From NCBI RefSeq assembly GCF_900114915.1, contig NZ_FOUS01000001.1, positions 372,001 to 436,000 on the forward strand: a DNA stretch of 64,000 bases, given 5' to 3'. How positions within the stretch are numbered: position 1 is the first letter of the stretch; each line of letters starts with the position of its first letter. This DNA comes from Bradyrhizobium sp. Rc3b (GTDB lineage Bacteria > Pseudomonadota > Alphaproteobacteria > Rhizobiales > Xanthobacteraceae). Positions 54,037-63,333 of this stretch are shown here, piece by piece. A program made the translations under genes and the position numbers. The notes beneath the pieces are model-generated. The model searched no databases and was not told the origin of the DNA. It was given only the letters and a program-made list of their open reading frames with translations.

Positions 54037-57000
54037 GTGGGGGCTTGGTTGCGATCGAGCGGGGGGAGTTGCCCGCGCCGGAGTGCTGCGGCAAAGCGCG
54101 CGGCATTCGGGGCCGGCCTCGTCGTGACCGCGATCGCTGTGGCGAGCCCGGTCGGGGCCCAGCAGGTTTTCAACGGATCACAGACCACACCGAACGGCAC
54201 CGTCAACGGCGGGGGCGGCGTCTGGGACAACACGACGACCAACTGGACCGACGTCTTTGGCGCGACCAGCACCGCCTATGATCCCGCGTCAGCCGGCACG
54301 CTGTTCGGAAGTAGCGCTCCCTCGACGCCGGCGACGGGCGGCACGGTGACGGTTACGCCGGGCGGCGTGCAACTCACCAGCCTCGTGGGCTTCGACCTCA
54401 CCGCCGACGGCTCGATCTATACCATTCAGGGCGGCGACCTCAGGCTGGCTGCGGGCGGCACCACGTTCGTCACCAACGATGTGACCGGCACCAGCGATCC
54501 CTCGGCCGCGATCGTTTCGCGTATCGTCGGCAGCGACGGCATCAATGTTCAGGGACCAGGTACCCTGGCGCTGTTCGGCGCGAACTCCTATACCGGCGGC
54601 ACCTTCATCTGCAATTGCGGATCCCTGCAGCTCGGTGACGCGACCCACACTGCGAGCATGGTCGGCGCCGTCACCAACGAGGGCCTCTTCAGCATCGTCA
54701 ATGCCGACACGTCGGGAATCACGTCGATCCTGAACGCCTTCTCCGGCACGACGATGTTCCTCAACGCAAGCTCCGCCAGCTCGATCGTGATCACCAACAA
54801 CGGCCAGGTCTATTTCGGCGATCCGCTCGGGGGTGGAGCCGACACCGCGACGGCCGGTCGGGCCACCATCATCAATGACAGCGGCCTGATCGGCTTCTTC
54901 GGACGGACTAATGCAGGCGCGGCCAACATCACCAACCAGAATGGCGGCGGCACGATATTCATCGAGCAATCTTCGGCGGGCTCGGCGACGATCGTGAACA
55001 AGGATTTTGGCGGGACCGTGTTCGGGACGTTCGCCGGCTCCGACACGGCGACCGCCGGCAATGCAACCATCATCAATGAAGCTGATGGTCTCACCGATTT
55101 CGGCGCGTTCACCACGGCCGGCAATGCCACAATCATCACCAAGGACGGCGGCAGGACCGAATTCTTCGACAACTCCACCGGCGGCAACGCACGCTTCATC
55201 ACCACCGGGACCGGCGTCGTCGATTTCGGTGGAGGCACCGGTCCGGCCGGCGATGGTCGCATCACCGCAGGATCGATCGAAGGCAGCGGCTTCTACTACA
55301 TCGGCGGCGGCAATACCCTCGTCGTCGGCGGTAACAACCTCTCGACCGAGGTCAGCGGCGTCATCGGTGATACCTGCGGTTGCGGTCCCGTCGGCCCCGG
55401 CTCGCTGGAAAAGGTCGGCAGCGGCACGTTGATCCTCTCGGGCGCGAATACCTACACCGGCACGACCACGGTGAACGGCGGCATCCTGCGGGTCGATGGT
55501 GACATCTCGCAGTCGAGCCTGACCACCGTGAATGCCGGTGGTGCCTTGTTCGGCGCCGGAATCGTTGGCAATACCCTCATCGCCAACGGCGGCATCTATG
55601 CGCCCGGCGACGGCGGCCCGGGCTCGAGCATGCAGGTTCAGGGCGATCTCACCCTTCAGTCCGGCTCGGTCTATGTGGTGCAGGTCGGTAGCGGATCCAG
55701 CACGAGCCACGCGCTCGTCACCGGCAATGTCGCGCTGGACGGCACTGTCGGCGTCGCGCTGTATCCGGGCGCCGCGGTGATGAAGCACTATTCGATCATG
55801 AACTTCTTCGGCACCTCCGGCGGGAATTTTTCGGGCGTTGCCGCGCCGGGTGGCCTCATCGGCACGACGAGCGTCGGATCGAACGAGGTCTTCCTCGATT
55901 TCACGCTGAACTACGGCGCGAAATACGCGCTCAACGTCAACCAGCAGAACGTTGCCACGACGCTTCAGAAATTCTTCAACACCAACGGCTTCCTGCAGGC
56001 CGAACTCGCGGGTCTTGGTCCCGGGGGCCTGACGCAGGCCTCGGGTGAATCCGCAACGGGATCGCAGCAGACGACGTTCAATGCGATGAACCTGTTCATG
56101 AGCCTGTTGACCGACGTCTTCAGCTCTGGACGCAGCGGCACGGCTGGCGCCTCGTCATTTGCCGCGGACGCGAATGCGCGCGACAAGAGCGCGCGCGACG
56201 CCTTCGCCTCGATTTACCGCAAGGCACCGGCAGCAACCTTCGAGCAGCGCTGGGATGTGTGGACGGCCGGCTATGGCGGCTCGCAGACCACGGACGGCAA
56301 TTCCGGCCTCGGCTCGAACAACACGAGCAGCAGTGTCTACGGCACTGCCGTGGGCCTCGATTACCGCTTCTCGCCGTCGACGATTGCGGGCTTTGCTCTC
56401 GCAGGGGGCGGCACCGCCTTCAACGTCAACGGGCTCGGTTGGGGGCGCTCCGATCTATTTCAGGCCGGCGCCTTCGTGCGTCATACGGCCGGACCGGCCT
56501 ACATCACAGCGGCGCTCGCCTATGGCTGGCAGGACGTCACGACCAACCGCGTCGCAACGGCTGCCGGTTATGACCAGCTGCGTGCGCAGTTCAACGCCAA
56601 CGCGATCTCGGGCCGCATCGAGGGCGGCTATCGCTATGCCATGCAGTGGGCTGGCGTCACGCCGTATGCGGCGCTCCAGGCCACCTTGTTCAGCCTTCCG
56701 ACCTATGCAGAGGCTGCCGTGGTCGGCAGCAACGTCTTCGCGCTCAACTATGCCGCCAAGGACGTCACCAGCACGCGCACCGAACTCGGCCTGCGCGCGG
56801 ACAGATCGTTTGCCGCGGCCGGTGGCCTCATGACCCTGCGCGGCCGCCTCGCCTGGGCGCATGACTACAATCCGGACCGCACTGTCGGCGCGGTGTTCCA
56901 GACCCTGCCGGGTTCGGCTTTCGTCGTGAACGGTGCCGCCCAGGCGCGCGATGCGGCGCTGACCACGGCATCAGCGCAGATGAACTGGATGAACGGCTGG

Positions 57001-57084
57001 TCTGCATCGGCGACGTTCGAGGGAGAGTTCTCGAACCTCACCCGCTCCTACGCCGGCAAGGGCGTCGTGCGCTACGCGTGGTGA
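54037..57084 (+). CDS. Autotransporter outer-membrane beta-barrel protein
   Basis: Type Va secreted protein of about 1015 residues. A signal-like segment (AAFGAGLVVTAIAVASPVGAQ) comes first. The passenger (about 45-640) contains autotransporter-associated strand repeats (GSGTLILSGANTYTGTTTVNGG near 462) and a separate array of roughly 20-residue ATIxN...GGTxF repeats (about 270-410). The C-terminal barrel (about 740-1015) ends RYAW, an aromatic last residue as required for Bam recognition. The N-terminus is uncertain: only a GTG at 54037 or a TTG at 54049 is available, and a basic, signal-like reading starts in another frame at 53954. Confidence 0.88.
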   Translation: MGAWLRSSGGSCPRRSAAAKRAAFGAGLVVTAIAVASPVGAQQVFNGSQTTPNGTVNGGGGVWDNTTTNWTDVFGATSTAYDPASAGTLFGSSAPSTPATGGTVTVTPGGVQLTSLVGFDLTADGSIYTIQGGDLRLAAGGTTFVTNDVTGTSDPSAAIVSRIVGSDGINVQGPGTLALFGANSYTGGTFICNCGSLQLGDATHTASMVGAVTNEGLFSIVNADTSGITSILNAFSGTTMFLNASSASSIVITNNGQVYFGDPLGGGADTATAGRATIINDSGLIGFFGRTNAGAANITNQNGGGTIFIEQSSAGSATIVNKDFGGTVFGTFAGSDTATAGNATIINEADGLTDFGAFTTAGNATIITKDGGRTEFFDNSTGGNARFITTGTGVVDFGGGTGPAGDGRITAGSIEGSGFYYIGGGNTLVVGGNNLSTEVSGVIGDTCGCGPVGPGSLEKVGSGTLILSGANTYTGTTTVNGGILRVDGDISQSSLTTVNAGGALFGAGIVGNTLIANGGIYAPGDGGPGSSMQVQGDLTLQSGSVYVVQVGSGSSTSHALVTGNVALDGTVGVALYPGAAVMKHYSIMNFFGTSGGNFSGVAAPGGLIGTTSVGSNEVFLDFTLNYGAKYALNVNQQNVATTLQKFFNTNGFLQAELAGLGPGGLTQASGESATGSQQTTFNAMNLFMSLLTDVFSSGRSGTAGASSFAADANARDKSARDAFASIYRKAPAATFEQRWDVWTAGYGGSQTTDGNSGLGSNNTSSSVYGTAVGLDYRFSPSTIAGFALAGGGTAFNVNGLGWGRSDLFQAGAFVRHTAGPAYITAALAYGWQDVTTNRVATAAGYDQLRAQFNANAISGRIEGGYRYAMQWAGVTPYAALQATLFSLPTYAEAAVVGSNVFALNYAAKDVTSTRTELGLRADRSFAAAGGLMTLRGRLAWAHDYNPDRTVGAVFQTLPGSAFVVNGAAQARDAALTTASAQMNWMNGWSASATFEGEFSNLTRSYAGKGVVRYAW

Positions 57085-57094
57085 GGCATCGTCG

Positions 57095-57112
57095 CCTCCC
57101 TTGAGAGGGAGG
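57095..57112. terminator. Bidirectional terminator candidate
   Basis: CCTCCCT and AGGGAGG form a perfect 7-base stem with a TGAG loop, 10 bases after the autotransporter stop and 12 bases before the convergent MCE gene stop. No strong T-run. Confidence 0.5.
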
Positions 57113-57124
57113 ATAGGGGAGGCG

Positions 57125-57955
57125 TCACTGCTTCTTCTGCGGCGGCTTGCGCGGCGGGCGCGGGGCGGCAGTGGGGGCCGGCGTCCCGCTCATCTTGTTG
57201 GCGGCCTCGCTGACGTCGAGCAGCGAGCGACGGATGTCCTCGAGGTAGCCGGCCGATTTTTTCCTCATGGTGTCGGCGAGCTCGTGCAGCCCCTGTATCT
57301 TCTCGAACAGCTCGTCGGCCTTGCCGTCGACGAAGCCGGGCACCACGCCCTCGAGCTTCGTGACCGCCTTGTCGAAGCCCGCGAAGGCGGTGTCGACCTT
57401 GGCCATGACGGAGTCGATTTCGCCACCCTTGCTCCGGAGGTCGGCGGTGTAGTCCTCGAACGTGCGCAGGCCCTCCTTGATCGCGGGGGCGTTGCTGACG
57501 ATGGTGCGGTCGACACTGTGCAGGGTGTCGACGATGGACTCGGCGTCGCTGAGATCGGCGGTCAGCACGGGGATGCCGTCCGAGTCCAGCGGCACCGGCG
57601 GCGCGGAGGGCGCGCCCCCGATCAGCGAGATCGCGGCGACGCCGGTGAGGCCCTGGAACTCGATGCCCGCCACGGTGTCCTTGCGGATCGGCGCGGTGTT
57701 GTCGAGCATCACCAGCGCCACGATCCTGCGCGGATTGTCCAGCTTGATCGACAGGATCTGGCCGGCGGGCACGCCGTCGAAATTGACCGGTCCGCCGCGG
57801 CGCAGGCCGCTGGCGGACCCGCCTTCGAATACAACGCGCAACTGGCTGCGGCTCTGGATGGTGCGCCATTTCTGCACGCCGAGCAGGCCGCCGAACGCCA
57901 CGGCAATCACCGCCAGCGTTGCCGTTCCGATCACCAGATTACTCGCGCGTGCCAT
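57125..57955 (-). CDS. Lone MlaD/MCE-domain protein
   Basis: Inner-membrane-anchored periplasmic protein of 276 residues. One N-terminal helix (LVIGTATLAVIAVAFGGLLGV) precedes an MCE domain (LRVVFEGGSASGLRRGGPVNFDGVPAG, ending EFQGLTGVAAISLIGG, about 38-120). The rest is a long helical region ending in a Pro/Lys-rich tail. MCE proteins form hexamers that move phospholipids between membranes. The usual partners mlaE, mlaF and a lipoprotein are not next to it, so it either uses distant partners or has another role. Confidence 0.9.
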   Translation of the reverse strand: MARASNLVIGTATLAVIAVAFGGLLGVQKWRTIQSRSQLRVVFEGGSASGLRRGGPVNFDGVPAGQILSIKLDNPRRIVALVMLDNTAPIRKDTVAGIEFQGLTGVAAISLIGGAPSAPPVPLDSDGIPVLTADLSDAESIVDTLHSVDRTIVSNAPAIKEGLRTFEDYTADLRSKGGEIDSVMAKVDTAFAGFDKAVTKLEGVVPGFVDGKADELFEKIQGLHELADTMRKKSAGYLEDIRRSLLDVSEAANKMSGTPAPTAAPRPPRKPPQKKQ

Positions 57956-58006
57956 CAGGCGATTCTACGGCCAAAGCGGGGAAGTTGGAAGAAGCCCCCA
58001 ATGGTA

Positions 58007-58096
58007 CGTAGGGCGGGTTAGCGAAGCGTAACCCGCCGTTTTCGCCTCAGCAGTCGTATAGTTTGGCGGATTACGCTGGCGCTAATCCGCCCTACG
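58007..58096. repeat. Dispersed palindromic repeat, variant of family II
   Basis: CGTAGGGCGGGTTAGCG and CGCTAATCCGCCCTACG at the two ends are complementary with one mismatch. Inner complementarity CGTAACCCGCC / GGCGGATTACG is similar. It lies in the gap between the acyl-CoA synthetase stop and the MCE gene start. Confidence 0.75.
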
Positions 58097-58099
58097 GCT

Positions 58100-60319
58100 T
58101 CAATGCCCGGCAACTCGCCTGGCAGCAGTATTGTTCAGCACGATCAGGGCGTCGACCGCTACGCCCGTCCTGGTGTTGATCAGGAACGGGTTGATGTCGA
58201 TCGAGGCGATCCGGTCGCCGGCATCCGCGATCAAATTGGACAGGCCGACCAGCGCCTTCACCGCGGAGGTCTCGTGCAGGGCCGGCTTGCCGCGATAGCC
58301 GCGCAGCTTGATGCCGGCCTTGGTGCGGCCGATCAGGAGCCGCGCCTCGGCTTCGTCCAGCGGCGCGCCGGCAAGCGCGACGTCTTTCATCAGCTCGATG
58401 TCGATGCCGCCGGTGCCGAACAGCACGACAGGTCCCATCTCGGCATCGAGCGAGGCGCCGACGACGAGCTCGAGCTCGGCCTTGACCTGCTGCGCGATCA
58501 AAATGCCGTCCAGCTTCGGCTTGCCCTTCAGCTTTGCGACCCGTGCGGTGATGTCGGCGAACGCCGTCTTCACCTCGGCCGGACTGTTCAAGTTCAACAC
58601 CACGCCGCCGATGTCGGATTTGTGCAGGATCTCGGCGCTGACGAGTTTTGCCACGACCGGAAAGCCGATCTGCTTGGCGATCTTCACCGCCTCGGCCGCG
58701 GTCTGTGCGATCGCCTCCTTCGAGATCGGAATGCCATAGGCCTTCAGGAGCTTCTTCGAGGCGACCTCGTCGAGCGCGGCACCGTTCGCTGACTTCAGCG
58801 CCTTCTCCAGCACGGCGCGCGCGGCAGGTTTCGAGCTCGGGACGATATCGGGCACCTCCTTGCGCAGCCTGGCGTAGTCGAGCAGCGACTTGATCGCGGT
58901 CACCGCCCGGTCCATGCCCTGCATGACCGCGAGATGCGGCAGCGATTTGCGCAAGGTCTTGGTGAACTCGGTGAAGCCGATCGACATCGCGCTGATATAG
59001 ATCACGGGCTTGCCGCCCTGGCGCGCCATGTCGTCGACGATACGCAAATTGCGCTCGCGAAGCTCGTGCGGGGCTTTCGGCAGCTCGGCATCGACGATGA
59101 CGATGTCGATATCGGGGTCGTCGATCATCAGCTTGATCGACTTCATGTAGACGGAGGGATCGACCACTGCGGCAAAGCCGGCATCGAGCGGATTGCCGAC
59201 AATCGACCCCGGGCCGAGCATCCTTGCAAGCTCGGAGCCGACGTGCGGGCTGAGCGGCGCAAAGTTCAGGCCCTCGGCATAGAAGGCGTCCAGCAGCATG
59301 CCGCGCTTGCCGCCGGACAGCGTGACCGCCGCGAGCCGGTCGCCTTTGGGCACGCCACAATGAACGAAGCATTCGGTGGTCTCGATCAGCTCGTCGAGGC
59401 CGCCGACGCGGATGACGCCTTCGCGCGTTGCAATGGCGTCGAACGTCTCGATCGAGCCTGCAAGCGCACCCGTATGTGCCATCGCCGCGGCGCGGCCACC
59501 CTCGGACGCGCCGAGCTTGAGTGCGATCACGGGTTTGCTGGCAGCGCGCGCTGCCTTGCAGGCCTCGCGAAAGGCCTTGGTGTTGCGCACGCCTTCGAGG
59601 TAGACGACGATCACCTTGATGCTCGGATCCTCGGCGAAATAGCGCATCAGGTCCGGCGTCTCGAGCCCGGCCTCATTGCCTGATGTCACCATGTAGCCGA
59701 CGCCGACACCCCGATCCTCCAGCGCTTGGCGGATCGCCATGACGATCGCACCGGACTGTCCTGCGATCGCCACCGCGCCCTGTTCCATGGTGACGATGCG
59801 GTCGTCGATGTTGGTGAAAAGCTTCTCGCCGGCGCTCAGATTGCCGAGGCAGTTCGGTCCGGTGACCGCAAGGCCCGTCTCGCGTATCGCCGCCTGCAAT
59901 TCGGCGGCGAGCTTCTGGCTCTCGTCATCCTGCAACTCGCTGAAGCCCGAGGTGACGATGGTGGCCGACCGTGCGCCGGCGGCCGCGGCATCGCGGATCA
60001 CCTGTACGGCAAAGCGCGCCGGCACCAGCACCAGAACGTGATCCGGCTTTTCCGGGAGGCTCGCAAAATCCTTGTAGCAGGGGACGCCCCAGATGGTTTC
60101 CCGCTTGGCGTTGACCGGATAGAGGCCGCCCTCGTAACCGTACTTGATCAGGTTATTCCAGATGCGTTCGGCATAATTGCCGGGCTTGTCGGTCGCGCCC
60201 ACCAGCACGATGTTGTGCGGGTGCAGCATGGCGTGGATGCCCTTGACGATCTCTCCGGCATCGGGCGATGGAGACCATGGGCGCGGAGAAACCGATGCGG
60301 CGGGCACTTGAGCTTCCAT
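58100..60319 (-). CDS. ADP-forming acyl-CoA synthetase (acetate--CoA ligase family)
   Basis: Single-chain NDP-forming CoA ligase of 739 residues. Domains in order: CoA-binding Rossmann (HPHNIVLVGATDKPGNYAERIW, about 30-130), succinyl-CoA-synthetase-like ligase domains (about 155-470, with the phospho-His region MAHTGALAGSIETFDAI) and a C-terminal ATP-grasp domain (about 515-735, with YGIPISKE and PVVAKL). It interconverts acyl-CoA plus ADP and phosphate with acid plus ATP. Acid specificity is unknown. It could work with the nearby MCE or oxygenase genes only by coincidence. Confidence 0.92.
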   Translation of the reverse strand: MEAQVPAASVSPRPWSPSPDAGEIVKGIHAMLHPHNIVLVGATDKPGNYAERIWNNLIKYGYEGGLYPVNAKRETIWGVPCYKDFASLPEKPDHVLVLVPARFAVQVIRDAAAAGARSATIVTSGFSELQDDESQKLAAELQAAIRETGLAVTGPNCLGNLSAGEKLFTNIDDRIVTMEQGAVAIAGQSGAIVMAIRQALEDRGVGVGYMVTSGNEAGLETPDLMRYFAEDPSIKVIVVYLEGVRNTKAFREACKAARAASKPVIALKLGASEGGRAAAMAHTGALAGSIETFDAIATREGVIRVGGLDELIETTECFVHCGVPKGDRLAAVTLSGGKRGMLLDAFYAEGLNFAPLSPHVGSELARMLGPGSIVGNPLDAGFAAVVDPSVYMKSIKLMIDDPDIDIVIVDAELPKAPHELRERNLRIVDDMARQGGKPVIYISAMSIGFTEFTKTLRKSLPHLAVMQGMDRAVTAIKSLLDYARLRKEVPDIVPSSKPAARAVLEKALKSANGAALDEVASKKLLKAYGIPISKEAIAQTAAEAVKIAKQIGFPVVAKLVSAEILHKSDIGGVVLNLNSPAEVKTAFADITARVAKLKGKPKLDGILIAQQVKAELELVVGASLDAEMGPVVLFGTGGIDIELMKDVALAGAPLDEAEARLLIGRTKAGIKLRGYRGKPALHETSAVKALVGLSNLIADAGDRIASIDINPFLINTRTGVAVDALIVLNNTAARRVAGH

Positions 60320-60477
60320 GCGCTTCCCTCACTTCTTGTTCTTGTTGCAACGCGCGCCCGCGCGCCGGCTTCGGGGGCTGATCGTGGCCGCTCCATGCCG
60401 CGAGACGGAATGGGCAGGATCTGACGATAAGGCTAGCATCACGAGACTTTTGGCGAAAGTGCGAACGGTCCGGCAAG

Positions 60478-62166
60478 ATGCTAGGAAACCGTGACCCTCA
60501 TTCTTTCAAAATGGTGATCATGCCGCTGCTGTCCATCGTGGTGCCGACCCTCGATCGTCCCGACACGCTTCGCCACGCGCTCGCGACCATGGCGTGCCAG
60601 CCTGCGCATGCAGATTGCGAGTTCATCGTTCAGAACAATGGCGGCAATCCCGAGATTGAGAAGATCGTCGCAGACCTCAGGGACGATCGCTTCAGGCATT
60701 TTGCCAGCGAGGTCGTTCTGACCATGACGGACAATTGGGAGACGGCGCTCGGCCACGCCTCGGGCGAGTACGTCGCCTTCATCGGCGACGACGACGGGCT
60801 GATGCCCTATGCATGCGCCGCGGCATCGGAGATGCTCTCCGGCCGAAACATCGATCTCCTGAGCTGGAGCGCCTACACCTATCACTGGCCGAGCTACTAC
60901 CATCCAGCCTTCCGCAACCGGCTGCTCGCCGAGATCGACCTCACCTCGTCCGCACAGCGAGTTTCGTCGCGCGACGAACTGAGGCGCATCTTCGGTTTCC
61001 AGGCGAACTATGCGCATCTGCCGATGATCTACAATTCGTTCGTCCGCCGCAGCGTCATCGATCGAATGCGTGCGATCGGCGGCCGCTATTTCATCGGTCT
61101 ATCGCCCGATGTGGCGTCCGGCATCGCCAACGCTGCGCTGACCGACAGTTTCATCCGTCTGTCGCGGCCGCTGAGCATGGCCGGATTCTCGCAGCACAGC
61201 ACCGGTCACGCGCTGTTCTTCGAGACCACTGATCTGCTCGAGACGCCGCGAGGAGCGCGCGATTTCGGACCTATTGACGAGGATCCCCAACTTCCCGATC
61301 TCAACGCGCTCCAGCTCTTCATCGCCAAGGACATGCTTGTCCTCAAGCGTCTGCTGCTGGCGGATCACGACGAGGTGCGGCTCGACTTCAAGGCGCTGGC
61401 GCAGGCGCTCGCGACCGACATCAACCATCGGCCGCCCCTGTATGATCGGACCGTGCAGACCATCAGCGAACTCGCGCGCACGCATGGCTTCGACGTCGCC
61501 GACATCATCATTCCTGCCCGCCATGCGGACCGGCCGCCACCCGGCCGGGGTGTTCGCGTGACCGGACCGAACCGTGTGGCTTACGAGCTGGATGGTTCTG
61601 CGCTTGGGCTCAATTCGATTGCGGATGCAGTGCGCGTGATCGCGCAGTTCGTTCCGGATCAGGGGCCGTTCGATCCGGCCGCTCTGAAGGCTCCCGTGTC
61701 CGCGCCGGTCCTCGGCGCAAAGCAGCTCGAATTCGCGCATGGCGGAGCGGGCGTCGCCGCGTTGATCGAGGGATGGAGCGAGCCGGAGCAATGGGGCACC
61801 TGGTCCATTGCCAGGAATTGCGTGCTCCGGTTCGAGGTCCATCCCATTCCGTCACGGCCGGTTGAGCTTGTGCTGGCGTGCCGGGCCTTCATTTCCGAGA
61901 GGAATCCGCAATTGCAGGCGGCATGCCGCGTCGGCAATGGAGCGCCGCAGCAACTGACATTCTCGAGAGAGGCGTTCGCGGGCTTGCGCAGGTTGATGCT
62001 CGATCCCGCCGCGATTGCCGCCGACGGGACGCTGACCATCAGCCTGTCGCTATCCGATCCACGCTCGCCCGCGGATCTCGGACTGAGCCCCGACGCGCGA
62101 CCTCTCGGCATCGGGCTCGAGCGGATCTGGCTCGATCACGATGACCATGCGGCACGAGGTGGGTGA
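60478..62166 (+). CDS. Family 2 glycosyltransferase with C-terminal extension
   Basis: Protein of up to 562 residues. The GT-A domain (about 15-240) starts LLSIVVPTLDRPDTLRHAL and has a DDD metal-binding motif in FIGDDDGLMPYA. The last 200 residues form a beta-rich domain with no family I recognise. It probably adds a sugar to a surface polysaccharide. Possible starts are 60478, 60511 and 60520; I give the longest. It is divergent from the acyl-CoA synthetase and convergent with the next glycosyltransferase. Confidence 0.85.
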   Translation: MLGNRDPHSFKMVIMPLLSIVVPTLDRPDTLRHALATMACQPAHADCEFIVQNNGGNPEIEKIVADLRDDRFRHFASEVVLTMTDNWETALGHASGEYVAFIGDDDGLMPYACAAASEMLSGRNIDLLSWSAYTYHWPSYYHPAFRNRLLAEIDLTSSAQRVSSRDELRRIFGFQANYAHLPMIYNSFVRRSVIDRMRAIGGRYFIGLSPDVASGIANAALTDSFIRLSRPLSMAGFSQHSTGHALFFETTDLLETPRGARDFGPIDEDPQLPDLNALQLFIAKDMLVLKRLLLADHDEVRLDFKALAQALATDINHRPPLYDRTVQTISELARTHGFDVADIIIPARHADRPPPGRGVRVTGPNRVAYELDGSALGLNSIADAVRVIAQFVPDQGPFDPAALKAPVSAPVLGAKQLEFAHGGAGVAALIEGWSEPEQWGTWSIARNCVLRFEVHPIPSRPVELVLACRAFISERNPQLQAACRVGNGAPQQLTFSREAFAGLRRLMLDPAAIAADGTLTISLSLSDPRSPADLGLSPDARPLGIGLERIWLDHDDHAARGG

Positions 62167-62177
62167 TCGCCGCCCGC

Positions 62178-63170
62178 TCAGTATCCTAGCAGGCTCAGCT
62201 TGTGGGCGTAGTGAAAGATGACCTGCCTCGCGAGATAGGGGGCGATGGCGCGGCGAATCTGAATCTGTGTCGGATCGAAGCCGAGAGCGCGGCGCCGCAG
62301 TATGCCCATCTCCCGGACGCCGATCGCGTAGGTCGATGCCGTCTTCTGGGCATCATGGATTCGGAAGCAGGCGAGAAATCGCGGCAGGCGCACGAATTTG
62401 AATCCCGCGGCCTGCGCCCGCAGGATGAAGTCCCAATCCATCGCGTAGTGGAAGCTCTCGTCGATCGGACCGACTCTGTCCCACACGCGCCTGCGCCAGA
62501 ACATCGTCTCCTGCGGGATATAGTCGGCATATTGCAGCGCGCGCCCGTCATGGGGCGGCAGCACGGCACGGCCAACCTCGAGTCCCTCGCGATCGACGAA
62601 GACGCGATGGCCATAGACGATGTCGACATGCGGATGCGACGTGAAGTAGTTGGCGACATAGGCCAGCGTCCCCGGCAGCAGCATGTCGTCGCTGTTGAGA
62701 TAGGCCATGATCTCGCTGTCGACGCCGGCGAAGCCGAGATTGATGGCGTTCGATTGCCCGCTGTCAGGTTCGCTCTTCCAGCTGATGCTCTCGCCGCGGC
62801 CCTTCAGGAGATCAGCCGTGCCGTCGATCGAGGCGCCGTCCTGCACGTGGTAATACAGGTTCGGATAGTTCTGGCTCACGATGCTGTCGATCGTGGCGTC
62901 GAGATATTGCGCGTGGTTGTAGCTCGGCGTGACCATCGCGATCCGCGGTGCATTCTCATGGATCGAGGGGGCTGGCGGGAAAGCCCTCAGGTTGAGCAGG
63001 CGCGGTGGATATTGCTCGAAGGTCCACATCGGCGGACGCCGCCAGAGGCTCCGGAGCGAAGATCTTCTTTGTCCGGCGGCGATGAGATCCTGATTCCTTT
63101 CGAGCAGCGCGACGCGATTTTCGAGCTGCTCCAATCGCTGTTCGAGGCGCTGCCTGAACTCGTCGTCCAT
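62178..63170 (-). CDS. Family 2 glycosyltransferase with N-terminal coiled coil
   Basis: Protein of 330 residues. Residues 1-35 form a short coiled coil (RLEQRLEQLENRVALLERNQ). The GT-A domain begins PRIAMVTPSYNHAQYLDATIDSI, with the metal-binding motif in AYLNSDDMLLPG and the acceptor segment DWDFILRAQAAG. It probably takes part in surface polysaccharide assembly together with the convergent glycosyltransferase; the stops are 11 bases apart. Confidence 0.9.
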   Translation of the reverse strand: MDDEFRQRLEQRLEQLENRVALLERNQDLIAAGQRRSSLRSLWRRPPMWTFEQYPPRLLNLRAFPPAPSIHENAPRIAMVTPSYNHAQYLDATIDSIVSQNYPNLYYHVQDGASIDGTADLLKGRGESISWKSEPDSGQSNAINLGFAGVDSEIMAYLNSDDMLLPGTLAYVANYFTSHPHVDIVYGHRVFVDREGLEVGRAVLPPHDGRALQYADYIPQETMFWRRRVWDRVGPIDESFHYAMDWDFILRAQAAGFKFVRLPRFLACFRIHDAQKTASTYAIGVREMGILRRRALGFDPTQIQIRRAIAPYLARQVIFHYAHKLSLLGY

Positions 63171-63333
63171 CTATCGAGCTTTCGCAAATTACGACGTCCA
63201 AAAACAATGGAACCTTCTTACAGGTCTCTGGTCGGCGGCGCCAGTTCACGGTCGCGTCAAACGCGATGGACCCGGCGTGTCCGGCGCGGTTTGAGAAGGC
63301 TCGATCGTTCCCGGATGGGTCGATTGCGAACCG

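Noticed and set aside
53810..54127. Small plus-strand frame upstream of the autotransporter as an independent gene
   Set aside because: No recognisable protein. It is kept only as a possible misframed leader of the autotransporter.
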